Part shown: piece by piece, positions 34,553 through 43,534 of the stretch | Numbering within the stretch: the stretch's first letter is position 1 | Layout: every line of letters begins with the position of its first letter | NCBI RefSeq assembly: GCF_001591685.1 | Contig: NZ_BCVJ01000003.1 | Location: 18,680 to 82,679, forward strand | Reading direction: 5' to 3' | Source of the DNA: Ligilactobacillus murinus DSM 20452 = NBRC 14221 | GTDB taxonomy: Bacteria > Bacillota > Bacilli > Lactobacillales > Lactobacillaceae | DNA: 64,000 nt | Made by a program: the position numbers and the translations under genes | The notes under the pieces: model-generated | The model's input: only the letters and a program-made list of their open reading frames with translations | What the model was told of the DNA's origin: nothing | Databases searched by the model: none

Positions 34553-35452
34553 ATGTTAGTGGTGGAACACTTAGCTAAAAACTTTGGCACCCTAAAAGCC
34601 GTCCAAGATCTGTCTTTTGAGATCAAAGATGGTGAGATCTTGGGGCTTGTGGGTCAAAATGGTTCGGGCAAGACGACGACTTTTCGGATGTTGTTAGGCC
34701 TGATGCAACCAACGGCGGGGAAAGTTCTCTGGGATGGCGAAAAGATCGGTGAAAAACAAAAAGATCTGATCGGTTATTTGCCCGAAGAACGAGGCCTTTA
34801 TCCTAAAGAAACGATCGAACAACAGGTCATGTACTTTGGTAAATTACGTGGAAAAAAAACATGTGAGATAAAAGAAAAGCTCGACTATTGGATGGAGCAT
34901 TTACAAGTTAAAGGTAACAAAAATGATAAGATCAAATCTTTATCAAAAGGAAATCAGCAAAAGGTCCAGTTGATCACCACTTTGATCCATGAGCCTAAAT
35001 TAGTCATTTTAGATGAACCTTTTAGTGGGCTCGATCCTGTCAATGCTCAGATCATGCAGGATGCGATCATCGCTTTGCGCAAACAAGGCGCTTGTGTGAT
35101 CTTTTCGAGTCATAACATGGCAAATGTGGAACAGATCTGTGATCGCTTGGTGATGATCAAAAATGGTCGGCAAGTTTTGGCAGGTAAAGTCCAAGATATC
35201 AAAGATTCGTTTGGGAAGATCAAAGTCTTTTTGGAATCGCCATTGACTAAAGCTGAGGTCCAAGCTGTTTTAGGGGTAGCCGATGTCAAAGAGCACAGAC
35301 AAAGGTTAGAGATAACTTTATCTGACCCAGCAGTTGGACGAAAATTGTTTGAACTGGCAACAAAGGATGGATATATCCCGACCTTTAGCCAAGAAACGTT
35401 GACGCTAGAAGAGATCTTCAAACTAAAGGCGGGTGAGAAAGATGAACTTTGA
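34553..35452 (+). CDS. ABC exporter ATP-binding protein (YhaQ/NatA-like)
   Basis: A 299-residue ATPase with Walker A GQNGSGKTT, signature LSKGNQQK (a common variant in this family), Walker B LVILDEPFSGLD and the switch His in SSHNM. A C-terminal domain of about 80 residues follows. It pairs with the next gene, whose start overlaps its end by 11 bases. Such pairs export Na+, antimicrobial compounds or unknown cargo. Confidence 0.9.
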   Translation: MLVVEHLAKNFGTLKAVQDLSFEIKDGEILGLVGQNGSGKTTTFRMLLGLMQPTAGKVLWDGEKIGEKQKDLIGYLPEERGLYPKETIEQQVMYFGKLRGKKTCEIKEKLDYWMEHLQVKGNKNDKIKSLSKGNQQKVQLITTLIHEPKLVILDEPFSGLDPVNAQIMQDAIIALRKQGACVIFSSHNMANVEQICDRLVMIKNGRQVLAGKVQDIKDSFGKIKVFLESPLTKAEVQAVLGVADVKEHRQRLEITLSDPAVGRKLFELATKDGYIPTFSQETLTLEEIFKLKAGEKDEL

Positions 35453-36698
35453 GAAATTATGGGTGATCGCAAGTGATGTATATCGTAAAACGGTCAAATC
35501 ACCGAGTTTTTTGATCGGGGTATTTATGCCATTTATCGTGGTTTTGGTCGGCTTTTTGATCGGTGCGATCATGGATAAAGGGCAAGAGACGACTACGATC
35601 GGGATCTATTCTAAGCAACCAGTTTTAGCCAAAGCTTTAGCAAAACAAAAATTGCCCGCTCTGAGGTTAAAGCAGGTGGATTCAGTCAAGGATGCTCAAA
35701 AACAGTTACAAGCTGAAAAGCTAGATAATTATTTAGTCGTGACTAAAAAAGATGGCGAGTTACTCAGTACAGTCTATGGTGAAAAGGTCCCCGATGATGC
35801 CACGATGGCTAATCTCCAACAGGCACTAAATAGCTTACAGACCTCGCTTAAAGCGGGTGAATATAAGTTGACATCAGACCAAGTTTTCGAATTGATGCGA
35901 CCCGCTAAGCTTGAAGGTAAAGAGCTCTCCTTTACTGATGATGGTAAAGTCAAGACGTCAAATGATAGCTCAGGGGTCAAATTTGCCTTGAGTTATGCAG
36001 CTTGTATCTTCACGTTCTTTTTAGTTTTGACCTATGCGAGTTTGATAGCTCAGGAGATCGCGGGTGAAAAGGGAATGCGGATCATGGAAGTCATCTTATC
36101 CAGCACAAATGCCAAAACACATTTCTACGGTAAATTATTAGGGGTGATCTTAGCCGCTTTGACGCAATTGGTAGCAACGGGCTTCTTGCTTGGAGTTTCA
36201 GTCTTTATCATGCGCGATAACAGTAGTCTAAATGAAATGTTAGCTGATATAAATTTCACGGGGATCGAACCGAGTTTTATCATCTTGTTGCTCCTCTTTA
36301 TCCTAGCTGGCTCACTCTTTTATGCGGTCTTAGCTGCTTTATGTGGTTCGTTGGTCAGTCGGGCCGAGGATGCACCAAAAGCGATCATGCCAGTAACGTA
36401 TTTGATGATGGCGGGTTACATGCTAGGCTTGATCGTTGCCACAAATGATCCAAGTAACTTTGTCGTAACGATCTGTAGCTATATTCCATTTTTCTCGATG
36501 ATTTTGATGCCGATCGTTTTAGCCAACGGAGCAGGTCTCATGGGGGCAAGTATTTCCCTGGTTATTTTAGTCTTAAGTACCTTGGTCTTAGCTGCCTTTT
36601 CTGCTAGAATGTATCGAGTAAATGTATTAGTCTACAATCAAAAGGGGATCTGGGCTTCCTTACGCCAATCATTGACGATGCTCAGAAAAGATGTCTGA
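35442..36698 (+). CDS. ABC exporter permease (YhaP/NatB-like, ABC-2 type)
   Basis: A 418-residue permease with one N-terminal helix, a large extracytoplasmic domain (about residues 45-180) and five or six C-terminal helices. It contains EKGMRIMEVILSSTNAKTHFYGKLLG, typical of NatB/YhaP. Start chosen at ATG 35442, with GGTGAG about 6 bases upstream. It is translationally coupled to the ATPase and probably controlled by the DUF1836 protein. Confidence 0.9.
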   Translation: MNFEKLWVIASDVYRKTVKSPSFLIGVFMPFIVVLVGFLIGAIMDKGQETTTIGIYSKQPVLAKALAKQKLPALRLKQVDSVKDAQKQLQAEKLDNYLVVTKKDGELLSTVYGEKVPDDATMANLQQALNSLQTSLKAGEYKLTSDQVFELMRPAKLEGKELSFTDDGKVKTSNDSSGVKFALSYAACIFTFFLVLTYASLIAQEIAGEKGMRIMEVILSSTNAKTHFYGKLLGVILAALTQLVATGFLLGVSVFIMRDNSSLNEMLADINFTGIEPSFIILLLLFILAGSLFYAVLAALCGSLVSRAEDAPKAIMPVTYLMMAGYMLGLIVATNDPSNFVVTICSYIPFFSMILMPIVLANGAGLMGASISLVILVLSTLVLAAFSARMYRVNVLVYNQKGIWASLRQSLTMLRKDV

Positions 36699-36774
36699 TC
36701 TGTGACCTCAGTCGTTAAATCAAGTTGGATCTGAGTTATAATGAAGATGAATTTAAGTAAGGGAGATGAAAAAG

Positions 36775-37023
36775 ATGGAAAGAAGAAAGCCACGGCGAAA
36801 TGAAGAAAAAAAGATCGAAATTTCAGCTAAGGGCAAGCCGTTTGTCCCAGGGACGCATGTCAAGTTCGTTTATCATCGCCATCACTACAAGGGGACCATC
36901 GAAAAGCAGTTACGTAATTCGGCGATCATCATCTTTGACCCTGAATTTGAGAATACAGTTACGGCGATCGAGTTGAAACAAAAGATCGTGATCAGTTATT
37001 CAAAAATGCAGGTGATCAAATAG
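36775..37023 (+). CDS. Small basic protein, DUF2187-like
   Basis: An 82-residue protein with a Lys/Arg-rich N terminus. A short SH3-like beta domain follows (GTHVKFVYHRHHYKGTIEKQL ... IEL). It recalls the YkvS/DUF2187 family, but the match is by eye only. Start chosen at ATG 36775, 9 bases after AAGGGAG; an ATG nine bases earlier is too close to that site. A TATAAT box lies at 36737. It is 25 bases before ktrB on the same strand. Confidence 0.65.
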   Translation: MERRKPRRNEEKKIEISAKGKPFVPGTHVKFVYHRHHYKGTIEKQLRNSAIIIFDPEFENTVTAIELKQKIVISYSKMQVIK

Positions 37024-37048
37024 ATCGCCAAGTTAGGATAGTTTAAAA

Positions 37049-38437
37049 ATGTTTTATAGGTTAAAGAAAAAGATCAGGGCCAAGTATCGTGAAGCGACCC
37101 CGATCCAATTGTTAGTTGCATATTATGGCATTGCTACGATCATTACTTTTGGTCTCTTGTGTTTACCATGGATCAAGTTACCTGATGCACCAGAAACGAC
37201 GCTTTTAGATAATTTGTTCATGGCGATCTCGACGATCAGTGTGACGGGTCTGTCGACTTTTCCGATCGACCAAGTCTACAATGAATATGGTGTCATCTTA
37301 CTAGAAATACTGTTCCAAGTTGGGGGCTTTGGGGTCACGATGTTAGCCACCGTTGCGATGGTCTTGACTGGTCGTCGCATCGGTCTACATCAACGCCAGC
37401 TGATCCAATTTGATATGAATCAACCGCGCTTAAGTGGGATGGTCAAATTAGTGACGTCGGTCTTTGGGTTGATGATCATGGTCCAAGTAGTCTTTGGACT
37501 GTTGTTTTCCTTGTACTTTATGTGGCGTCACGTCTATGATAATTTTTCTGCTGCCCTTTTCCATGGAATGTATATCTCGATCAGTGCGGTCACCAACGCT
37601 GGCTTTGATGTCACTGGGGACTCGATCGCACCGTTTAGACAGGATTATGGTTTTTTGATGATCATTATGGTCTTAGTCATCATCGGAAGTATCGGTTACC
37701 CAGTCTTGACTGAGATCGAGGCTTGGTTCTTCTACAAGTTGCGTTACCGTGGATTACGCAAGTTTAGATTTTCTCTTTTCTGTAAATTAGCGGTCTTTTT
37801 TGCAGCGATCTTTACGGTCGTGGGGACGATCTTATTGTATCTATCGGAAAATGGTGGGCTGCACTTGCGAGCTGATAGTTTGCATAACTTTATGTCAGCC
37901 ATGTTTTACAGTGTTTCATCGCGTAATGCGGGGCTTCAGATCAACAGCATGAATGATTTTAATCATACGACCTTACTTTTACTGGCGCTGTTGATGTTCA
38001 TCGGGGCTAGTCCAAGTTCTGTCGGTGGTGGGGTGCGGACCACGACGATCGGGATCTTTATCTTGTATTTGTATTCATTTATTCGTGGGCGCAACAATAT
38101 CAATATCTTCAATCGGCGGATCAGTCGTGAAGATATCCAAAAAGCGATCGTGGTCGTGAGCTTATCGACATTGTTGTGTATTTCAGCTGTCTTTATCCTC
38201 TCAGCCACTGAGGATGCTCCGTTATTATCATTAGTCTTTGAAGTGGCTTCAGCCTTTGGGACGACAGGGCTATCGCTTGGGATCACAGATAGCTTGTCGA
38301 CGGTCGGTAAGATCGTGATCATGGTCTTGATGTTTATCGGGCGGATCGGGATGTTGTATACCTTGATGTTCTTTATCAGGAAACGCGATCGTGATCTGAG
38401 TTATAAGATGCCAACTGAAAAAATTATTATCGGTTAG
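37049..38437 (+). CDS. ktrB: Potassium uptake protein KtrB/TrkH family
   Basis: A 462-residue SKT-family channel with four pore repeats. The selectivity-loop segments TVTG-like SVTGLS, SAVTNAGFD, SSRNAGLQ and AFGTTGLSLG are all visible. Members import K+ with Na+ under control of a cytosolic KtrA ring. No ktrA gene is adjacent, as is common when several KtrB/D proteins share one KtrA. A weak AGGATA lies before the ATG. Confidence 0.92.
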   Translation: MFYRLKKKIRAKYREATPIQLLVAYYGIATIITFGLLCLPWIKLPDAPETTLLDNLFMAISTISVTGLSTFPIDQVYNEYGVILLEILFQVGGFGVTMLATVAMVLTGRRIGLHQRQLIQFDMNQPRLSGMVKLVTSVFGLMIMVQVVFGLLFSLYFMWRHVYDNFSAALFHGMYISISAVTNAGFDVTGDSIAPFRQDYGFLMIIMVLVIIGSIGYPVLTEIEAWFFYKLRYRGLRKFRFSLFCKLAVFFAAIFTVVGTILLYLSENGGLHLRADSLHNFMSAMFYSVSSRNAGLQINSMNDFNHTTLLLLALLMFIGASPSSVGGGVRTTTIGIFILYLYSFIRGRNNINIFNRRISREDIQKAIVVVSLSTLLCISAVFILSATEDAPLLSLVFEVASAFGTTGLSLGITDSLSTVGKIVIMVLMFIGRIGMLYTLMFFIRKRDRDLSYKMPTEKIIIG

Positions 38438-38514
38438 TAACAATGTGTTTCTTGGTAGCTAGTAGTTATTAAGAAACATATTGTAAAATAGCGTGCATTT
38501 TAAGGAGGAATAGT

Positions 38515-38973
38515 ATGATTAAGAAATTGATACTTAGTTTAAAGATAGTGAGTAGTTTCTTATTAGGAACATTATGTACGGTAGGTATCTTGCTTTACTT
38601 AAGAGATATAACTATTGATCCACTTAAATATACATTTAAAATTTATCATGTATATTTTTGCATCACAATGCTACTACTGCCTATTTTTCGAGTTACGCAT
38701 GAAAAATGGTTCAATACTTCTGAAGAATATGTTTCTCCTAGAGGTAAAGCACTACAACAACATCATGATGATATTGCAAATCAATATAAGGGAGGTCGCT
38801 GGTCAACAAAAGGGGTAAGAGTAAATCCCTATGAGTACACCACTCCGTATACATTGTCTTACGATAGTTCGTTAGATTGGACCTACGCCTTGATCAAAAA
38901 AATCTGTCTGAGTTTTTTGTTTATCCTTGCGGCACCGCTATTTTATCTGGCAGAAATGTTTTTAAAATCCTAA
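38515..38973 (+). CDS. AT-rich orphan membrane protein
   Basis: A 152-residue protein with three hydrophobic segments (about 7-27, 42-58 and 128-148) and a polar middle (KWFNTSEEYVSPRGKAL...). AAGGAGGA precedes the ATG, so it is likely real. Its codon use is clearly richer in A and T than ktrB and azlC around it, and a 370-base gene-free stretch follows. I do not recognise a family. A recently acquired gene is a fair inference. Confidence 0.65.
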   Translation: MIKKLILSLKIVSSFLLGTLCTVGILLYLRDITIDPLKYTFKIYHVYFCITMLLLPIFRVTHEKWFNTSEEYVSPRGKALQQHHDDIANQYKGGRWSTKGVRVNPYEYTTPYTLSYDSSLDWTYALIKKICLSFLFILAAPLFYLAEMFLKS

Positions 38974-39342
38974 ATTTTGTTGCTATCAAACATGAGCGAT
39001 CTAGAGAAGCACTTGGGCGCCAAATTTTCAAAGCGCATTTTCTCCTTCTATGATATGTATTTAAAATGATGACGGCTGAAGTTTTTTGTTTCACCGTAAT
39101 CTGAAATATCATGACCTGATCTTTCCAAATGGAATTCTGTAGTTCTAGTGATCCAGTCTCTGATAATCGTTGAAAATTGAGCGACAATCAATAGTACCGT
39201 CACTAATATGGTTTTTGACATTAACGATAATATGTTATAATCAAAAATATAGGGAGTTTTTTATCTATATACATGGAGTGTCTTTGGCACTTCATATTCT
39301 TTTGGTGGCTTTGGTCACTAAATTTCACTGGAGGCAATTGAA
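38974..39342. other. Gene-free region between the orphan gene and azlC
   Basis: No convincing gene on either strand. On the minus strand, about 45 codons around 39060-39199 are open and then stop; they may be a decayed gene end, but I recognise no family. A possible promoter is TTGACA (39216 area) before TATAAT (39234 area), at a short spacing of 15 bases. The leader to azlC holds a small weak hairpin only. Confidence 0.4.
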
Positions 39343-40110
39343 TTGGAAAATGTAAAGCCACGTTGGCGTGAGGTCCTGGATATCTCAATGCCATTATGTT
39401 TGAGTTACATTCCGATCGGGTTAGCGTGTGGTATCTTGCTACATGCAGCTGGATTTAGCTGGATCTTAACAACGTTGGTCTCGTTGTTGGTCTTTTCTGG
39501 TGGGGCACAGTTTATGATCGCATCAATGTTGGTGGCAAATGCCCCGATGCATACGATCTTGATCATGTTGTTCTTTCTTGAATTACGCTATGCCTTACTT
39601 GGTTCGAGTTTATCGCAATATATGCGGGGGACAAGTAAAAAGTTCCTCTATCTTTTTGCAGCTTCGTTAAATGATGAGAACTATGCTGTCAACTACTTGA
39701 AATTTGCGACAGATAAGGGTTGGACACCTAAAGATGCACTTATGGTCGAACATTATTCATTACTTTTCTGGACAGGTGCTAACTTAATTGGTAGTTTGAT
39801 CGGTAATATGATCAATATCAATTTGGATATCGTTGATTTTGCATTGACGGCGCTCTTCTTATACATGATCGTCATGCAGATCAAGAATGTTTTAACGATC
39901 TTTATCAGTCTTTTGTCAGCCGTTTTGGCGATCATCGCGATGGTCTTGATCAAGAGTACGATGGGACTTGTGGTGGCAACGTTGCTTGCTTCATTGGTCG
40001 GCTTTATGGTCGAAGATTATTTAGTCAAGCACGGGCATGAAAGAGGCTTCTTACTCAAAAAGATCAAGCCTAAAGCAAGTCGCAAAGTTATCAGCAAGTC
40101 AGGAGAATAG
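39343..40110 (+). CDS. azlC: AzlC family branched-chain amino-acid exporter large subunit
   Basis: A 255-residue membrane protein with about 6-7 helices. It has the family stretches PLCLSYIPIGLACGILLHAAG and SGGAQFMIASML. TTG start at 39343, with GGAGG 8 bases upstream. AzlCD complexes export branched-chain amino acids or analogues. azlD starts two bases after its stop. Confidence 0.92.
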   Translation: MENVKPRWREVLDISMPLCLSYIPIGLACGILLHAAGFSWILTTLVSLLVFSGGAQFMIASMLVANAPMHTILIMLFFLELRYALLGSSLSQYMRGTSKKFLYLFAASLNDENYAVNYLKFATDKGWTPKDALMVEHYSLLFWTGANLIGSLIGNMININLDIVDFALTALFLYMIVMQIKNVLTIFISLLSAVLAIIAMVLIKSTMGLVVATLLASLVGFMVEDYLVKHGHERGFLLKKIKPKASRKVISKSGE

Positions 40111-40112
40111 TT

Positions 40113-40454
40113 ATGCATATGTCGAGTATGGATCATTTGATTTTAGTTTTATTATCAATGGTAGTGGCATTTTTGCCCCGTTTCATTCCGTTGCGTATCT
40201 TCTCTACCCGTGAGATCCCCCAATGGTTCAATGAGTGGATGAAATATGTGCCGGTATCTTTATTTACGGCTTTAGTCGTTAAAGATATTTTTATCAATAC
40301 AAAGGATTACTCTTTTATTGGTTTAGGCTATCTAGCCAAGATCGTTGCAGCTGTTATCGTGATCGGGGTCGCTTACCGCTCACGTTCAATGGGACTTTCA
40401 GTCGTTTTTGGTTTGATCGCAGTTGCGTTATTAGCGTTAGTATTACCAGTATAA
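40113..40454 (+). CDS. azlD: AzlD family branched-chain amino-acid exporter small subunit
   Basis: A 113-residue protein with four hydrophobic helices, including VVAFLPRFIPLRIFS, the AzlD hallmark near residue 20. AGGAG lies 7 bases before the ATG, within the end of azlC. It forms a heteromer with AzlC. The 200 bases after it carry no clear gene or terminator. Confidence 0.92.
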   Translation: MHMSSMDHLILVLLSMVVAFLPRFIPLRIFSTREIPQWFNEWMKYVPVSLFTALVVKDIFINTKDYSFIGLGYLAKIVAAVIVIGVAYRSRSMGLSVVFGLIAVALLALVLPV

Positions 40455-40663
40455 TTATGAATGTTTAGACTGTTGCCAAAAGGTGATGGTCTTTTTTGAG
40501 GTGATTATCTGTTCTGAAAGTTTATCGGATGACAAGTGATCGGAAAGCTGAGGCAGTGGCTTGGCATAAATTAGCTGAAAGTGTCTGCGGGCTTATAGTA
40601 GAGGGCAACTTCCAGCCAAACTAGCCGATAAATGCTATAATGAACAAGATAGGGGGCGAAATG

Positions 40664-41452
40664 ATGAAAAGATGGTTATGGTGGACCGTGATCGGACTTT
40701 TCTTAGCATTCATCTTTGTAGGGTACGGTGTGACTAAAAGAGTTGAGACCGCTAAAAGTTATAAGTCGGCTTTAGAATTGGGTCAAGCCTATGTTAATGA
40801 TGGCAATTATGTTGCAGCTAAGGTCTCCTTTCAAGATGCATTGAAGAAAAAGTCTAATGATAAAACAGCTAAAGTCTATCTTGAACAAACTAAATGCTAT
40901 GAAAAAGGACTTGATCAGATCGAAGACAAGCAATACAGTAAAGCACGGACAAGTTTTCAGCGAGTAGCTTCCAAAAATTATGGCCTAGGTATTTTGGTCA
41001 AGCGAGCTTCTGAAAAGCAGATGGAGCTTAAAGAAGTGATCACCCAATTAAAGAATTTTGAACAGATCTATGCTAGAGCTGATTCATTAGCTAAAAACTA
41101 TGAATATACGTCATCTAATACCCAACTGGCAGTGATCTTAGGTTATGGTAGCATTAAGGACAACTACTATGACGATATTTTCCAAAAAGCGCAGGCATTA
41201 AAACGCTCAAATGATGCGAAGCTACGGGCTTTAGGCTATAATGTCCAACTACCCGTGGAAGATGAATTGAGTGCTGCCCAATTAGCACAACAAAATAACA
41301 TTTCAAAAGAACAACTCAAACAGGCAAAAGTAGAGCTTAAAAAAAATGGCATCAATATTACTGATCTAGATGATAAGCAAATCATCAAAGTTATCTTGCA
41401 GGCGCGGGATGAACAAAAATCGATCGCTGAACTCGCCGAAGAATATAAGTGA
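40664..41452 (+). CDS. Membrane-anchored TPR-like repeat protein of unknown function
   Basis: A 262-residue protein. A single N-terminal membrane anchor (about 2-22) is followed by helical pairs such as ALELGQAYVNDGNYVAAKVSFQ and GLDQIEDKQYSKARTSFQRV, which read as degenerate tetratricopeptide units. A Gln/Lys/Glu-rich helical tail (QLAQQNNISKEQLKQ) follows. Start chosen at ATG 40664, with AGGGGG 7 bases upstream; the ATG at 40640 overlaps the TATAAT promoter box. It probably acts as an outer scaffold or assembly factor. The family is not recognised. Confidence 0.7.
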   Translation: MKRWLWWTVIGLFLAFIFVGYGVTKRVETAKSYKSALELGQAYVNDGNYVAAKVSFQDALKKKSNDKTAKVYLEQTKCYEKGLDQIEDKQYSKARTSFQRVASKNYGLGILVKRASEKQMELKEVITQLKNFEQIYARADSLAKNYEYTSSNTQLAVILGYGSIKDNYYDDIFQKAQALKRSNDAKLRALGYNVQLPVEDELSAAQLAQQNNISKEQLKQAKVELKKNGINITDLDDKQIIKVILQARDEQKSIAELAEEYK

Positions 41453-41479
41453 GGTTCGTCCCAGGACGGGCCTTTTTTT
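41453..41479 (+). terminator. Terminator after the TPR-like gene
   Basis: A 9-base stem (GGTTCGTCC / GGACGGGCC, with two G-U pairs) with a CA loop and seven T residues. Confidence 0.85.
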
Positions 41480-41570
41480 GTGCGCAAAATGAGTATATTG
41501 ATTGTTATTGATCGGACATTGTGCTATAACAAAATTAGTTAAAATATTTTTCATAATCCCACATTTGTTT

Positions 41571-41627
41571 TAGTATATACTTTTAATGCATATGATTTGA
41601 CTAATTATTAAAAAGAATATATACTAA
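41571..41627 (+). promoter_or_regulatory. PTS operon promoter with GTATATAC-type operator half sites
   Basis: TTGACT (41597-41602), 17 bases, TATACT (41620-41625). The inverted repeat TAGTATATAC (41571-41580) / ATATATACTA (41618-41627) brackets the promoter; AGTATATACT at 41572-41581 is itself a perfect palindrome. A further AGTATATACA lies before the kinase gene at 43908. The pattern suits a GntR-type operator, but no regulator gene is in the window. Confidence 0.6.
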
Positions 41628-41641
41628 ATTCGTAAAAAAGT

Positions 41642-41713
41642 TAAGCGGTTACAAAAAGTGTGTTTGGCATTTTGGGCGCCCATAATGTGTATGTACTTTT
41701 GTAAACGGTTAAA
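41642..41713. promoter_or_regulatory. Two cre-like sites in the PTS leader
   Basis: Downstream of the start site, AAGCGGTTACAA (from 41643, reading TGTAACCGCTT on the minus strand) and TGTAAACGGTTAAA (41700-41713) each approach the CcpA cre consensus with one or two mismatches. They could cause a catabolite roadblock. Confidence 0.45.
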
Positions 41714-41744
41714 TATAAACTAAAAGAATTTGGAGATGAGACAG

Positions 41745-43178
41745 ATGGCAGAACAAAAGCAAAGCTCATTTGGGGCGTTCATCAATGCTAAGATATTACC
41801 TCCGGTCATGAAATTTGTGAATACGAAGGCGATCGTAGCATTAAAAGATGGTATGGTCTATGCCTTACCATTTATCATTATCGGGTCGATTTTTTTGATC
41901 TTGAATTCCTTCCCGATCACAGCGGTACAAGAATGGTTCAAAGATATTGGCTGGTCAGTCTTCTTTAACCAAGCATATCAAACAACATTTGCTATTATTT
42001 CGATTTGGACGGTAATTGGGATCGCCTATGTGTATGCAAGAAACGAAAAACAAGAAGCTTTACCTTGTGGCCTAACAGCCCTATCAGTTTTCTTGTTGTT
42101 ACAAAATTTAGTTGTCAATAGTCCTTTAGTTTCAGCAATGGGTAAAGATGGTGCCGGGATCACAGACGCTGCTGGCAAGGTCGTTTATACTGGGACACAA
42201 GTTGCCGAACAGATCGATAAGTTACCTCAAGTCATCCAAAATTATTTGACCTCACCTGTAACAGGTGCGATCAACATGACCTGGTTAGGTGGCCAAGGGA
42301 TGATCGCAGCGATCATTGTCGGTCTATTAGTTGGTTGGAGTTATACAGCGATGGCTAAGGCTGGTTGGAAGATCACCTTGCCAGAACAAGTACCAGCTAA
42401 CGTAGCTAACCAGTTCTCAGCGATGATCCCATCTGGTGTGATCATCACGGTTTCGATGCTGATCTATGCCTTCTTTGCTAAAGTGTTCAACACTGACATG
42501 TTGCAATGGATCTATGATGTTTTACAAGCACCTTTGCAAGGCCTTTCTGACTCGCTCGGTGGTGCCTTGATCTTAGCTTTCATGGTCGTGTTCTTCTGGT
42601 TCTTTGGGGTCCACGGTGGCTTGATCATGGGTGGTATCGGTGGTGCCTTCTTACTACCAAATACGGCTGATAACGCTGCTTTACTCGCTAAAGGCGAATT
42701 GACCATGCAAAATGGTGCTCACATCGTAACCAACGAATTTTACAACAACTTCATCAATTTGACAGGTTCTGGGATCACGATCGGGCTTTTGGTCTTTACT
42801 TTGACAGCAGCCAAGTCAGTCCAATTCAAGTCATTAGGTAAAGTTGAAGCAGTACCTGGTATCTTTAACATCAACGAACCATTCTTATTTGGGATCCCGT
42901 TAGTCATGAATCCATGGTTGGCACTTCCGTTCTTTATGACACCGGTCGTCGTAGCACTTTCGACTTACTTGGTGATCTACTTTGGCTTAGTTCCACCAAC
43001 TGGGGCTGCTGCACCTTGGACGACCCCACCGATCATTTCAGGTTTTTTGGTCGGGGGCTGGAAGATGGCATTATGGCAAGCGATCGTCTTATTGATCTCA
43101 GTTGCGATGTACTGGCCATTTGCTAAGAAATACGATAAATATCTCTGCCAACAAGAAGCAGCAAATGAAGCAAAATAA
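41745..43178 (+). CDS. PTS cellobiose/beta-glucoside-type EIIC
   Basis: A 477-residue permease of the lactose/cellobiose family with about 10 helices. It contains FGVHGGLIMGGIGGAF and FNINEPFLFGIPLVMNPWLALPF, the sugar-binding signatures lost in the orphan at 20199. It imports and phosphorylates a disaccharide with the EIIB and EIIA encoded just after it. Start chosen at ATG 41745, with GGAG 10 bases upstream. Confidence 0.94.
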   Translation: MAEQKQSSFGAFINAKILPPVMKFVNTKAIVALKDGMVYALPFIIIGSIFLILNSFPITAVQEWFKDIGWSVFFNQAYQTTFAIISIWTVIGIAYVYARNEKQEALPCGLTALSVFLLLQNLVVNSPLVSAMGKDGAGITDAAGKVVYTGTQVAEQIDKLPQVIQNYLTSPVTGAINMTWLGGQGMIAAIIVGLLVGWSYTAMAKAGWKITLPEQVPANVANQFSAMIPSGVIITVSMLIYAFFAKVFNTDMLQWIYDVLQAPLQGLSDSLGGALILAFMVVFFWFFGVHGGLIMGGIGGAFLLPNTADNAALLAKGELTMQNGAHIVTNEFYNNFINLTGSGITIGLLVFTLTAAKSVQFKSLGKVEAVPGIFNINEPFLFGIPLVMNPWLALPFFMTPVVVALSTYLVIYFGLVPPTGAAAPWTTPPIISGFLVGGWKMALWQAIVLLISVAMYWPFAKKYDKYLCQQEAANEAK

Positions 43179-43203
43179 TTATTTAGGAAAAGGATGAATT
43201 ACA

Positions 43204-43521
43204 ATGGCTGAAAAAATTATTATGTTAGCCTGCTCGGCAGGTATGTCAACTTCAATGTTAGTTGCAAAAATGCAAGAAGAAGCAAAGAATCGTGGAAAAG
43301 ACTATGAGATCTTTGCTAAATCAGTGGCTGATATCGATCATCAATTTGAAACCAAAAAGCCAGATGTATTGATGCTAGGACCACAAGTGGCATATATGAA
43401 AGCTGATGTTCAAAAGAAATGTGATGATGCTGGAGTGCCAATGGAAGTTATCAACATGACAGATTATGGCATGATGAACGGTAAAAACGTGCTTGATGAA
43501 GCTGAAAAAATTATGGGATAG
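43204..43521 (+). CDS. PTS cellobiose/beta-glucoside-type EIIB
   Basis: A 105-residue protein with the active-site Cys (residue 10) in MLACSAGMSTS, the P-loop typical of EIIB-cel. It passes phosphate from EIIA to the sugar bound by EIIC. 25 bases after EIIC, with AAAGGA before the ATG. Confidence 0.95.
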   Translation: MAEKIIMLACSAGMSTSMLVAKMQEEAKNRGKDYEIFAKSVADIDHQFETKKPDVLMLGPQVAYMKADVQKKCDDAGVPMEVINMTDYGMMNGKNVLDEAEKIMG

Positions 43522-43534
43522 AGGATAAAGCAAG

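Noticed and set aside
38921..39199. Minus-strand reading stretch as a gene or transposase remnant
   Set aside because: Stops interrupt it and I could match it to no family; kept only as a weak hint of a decayed gene.
39170..39355. 61-residue frame before azlC
   Set aside because: It starts at TTG without a ribosome site, spans a possible promoter and overlaps the azlC start.
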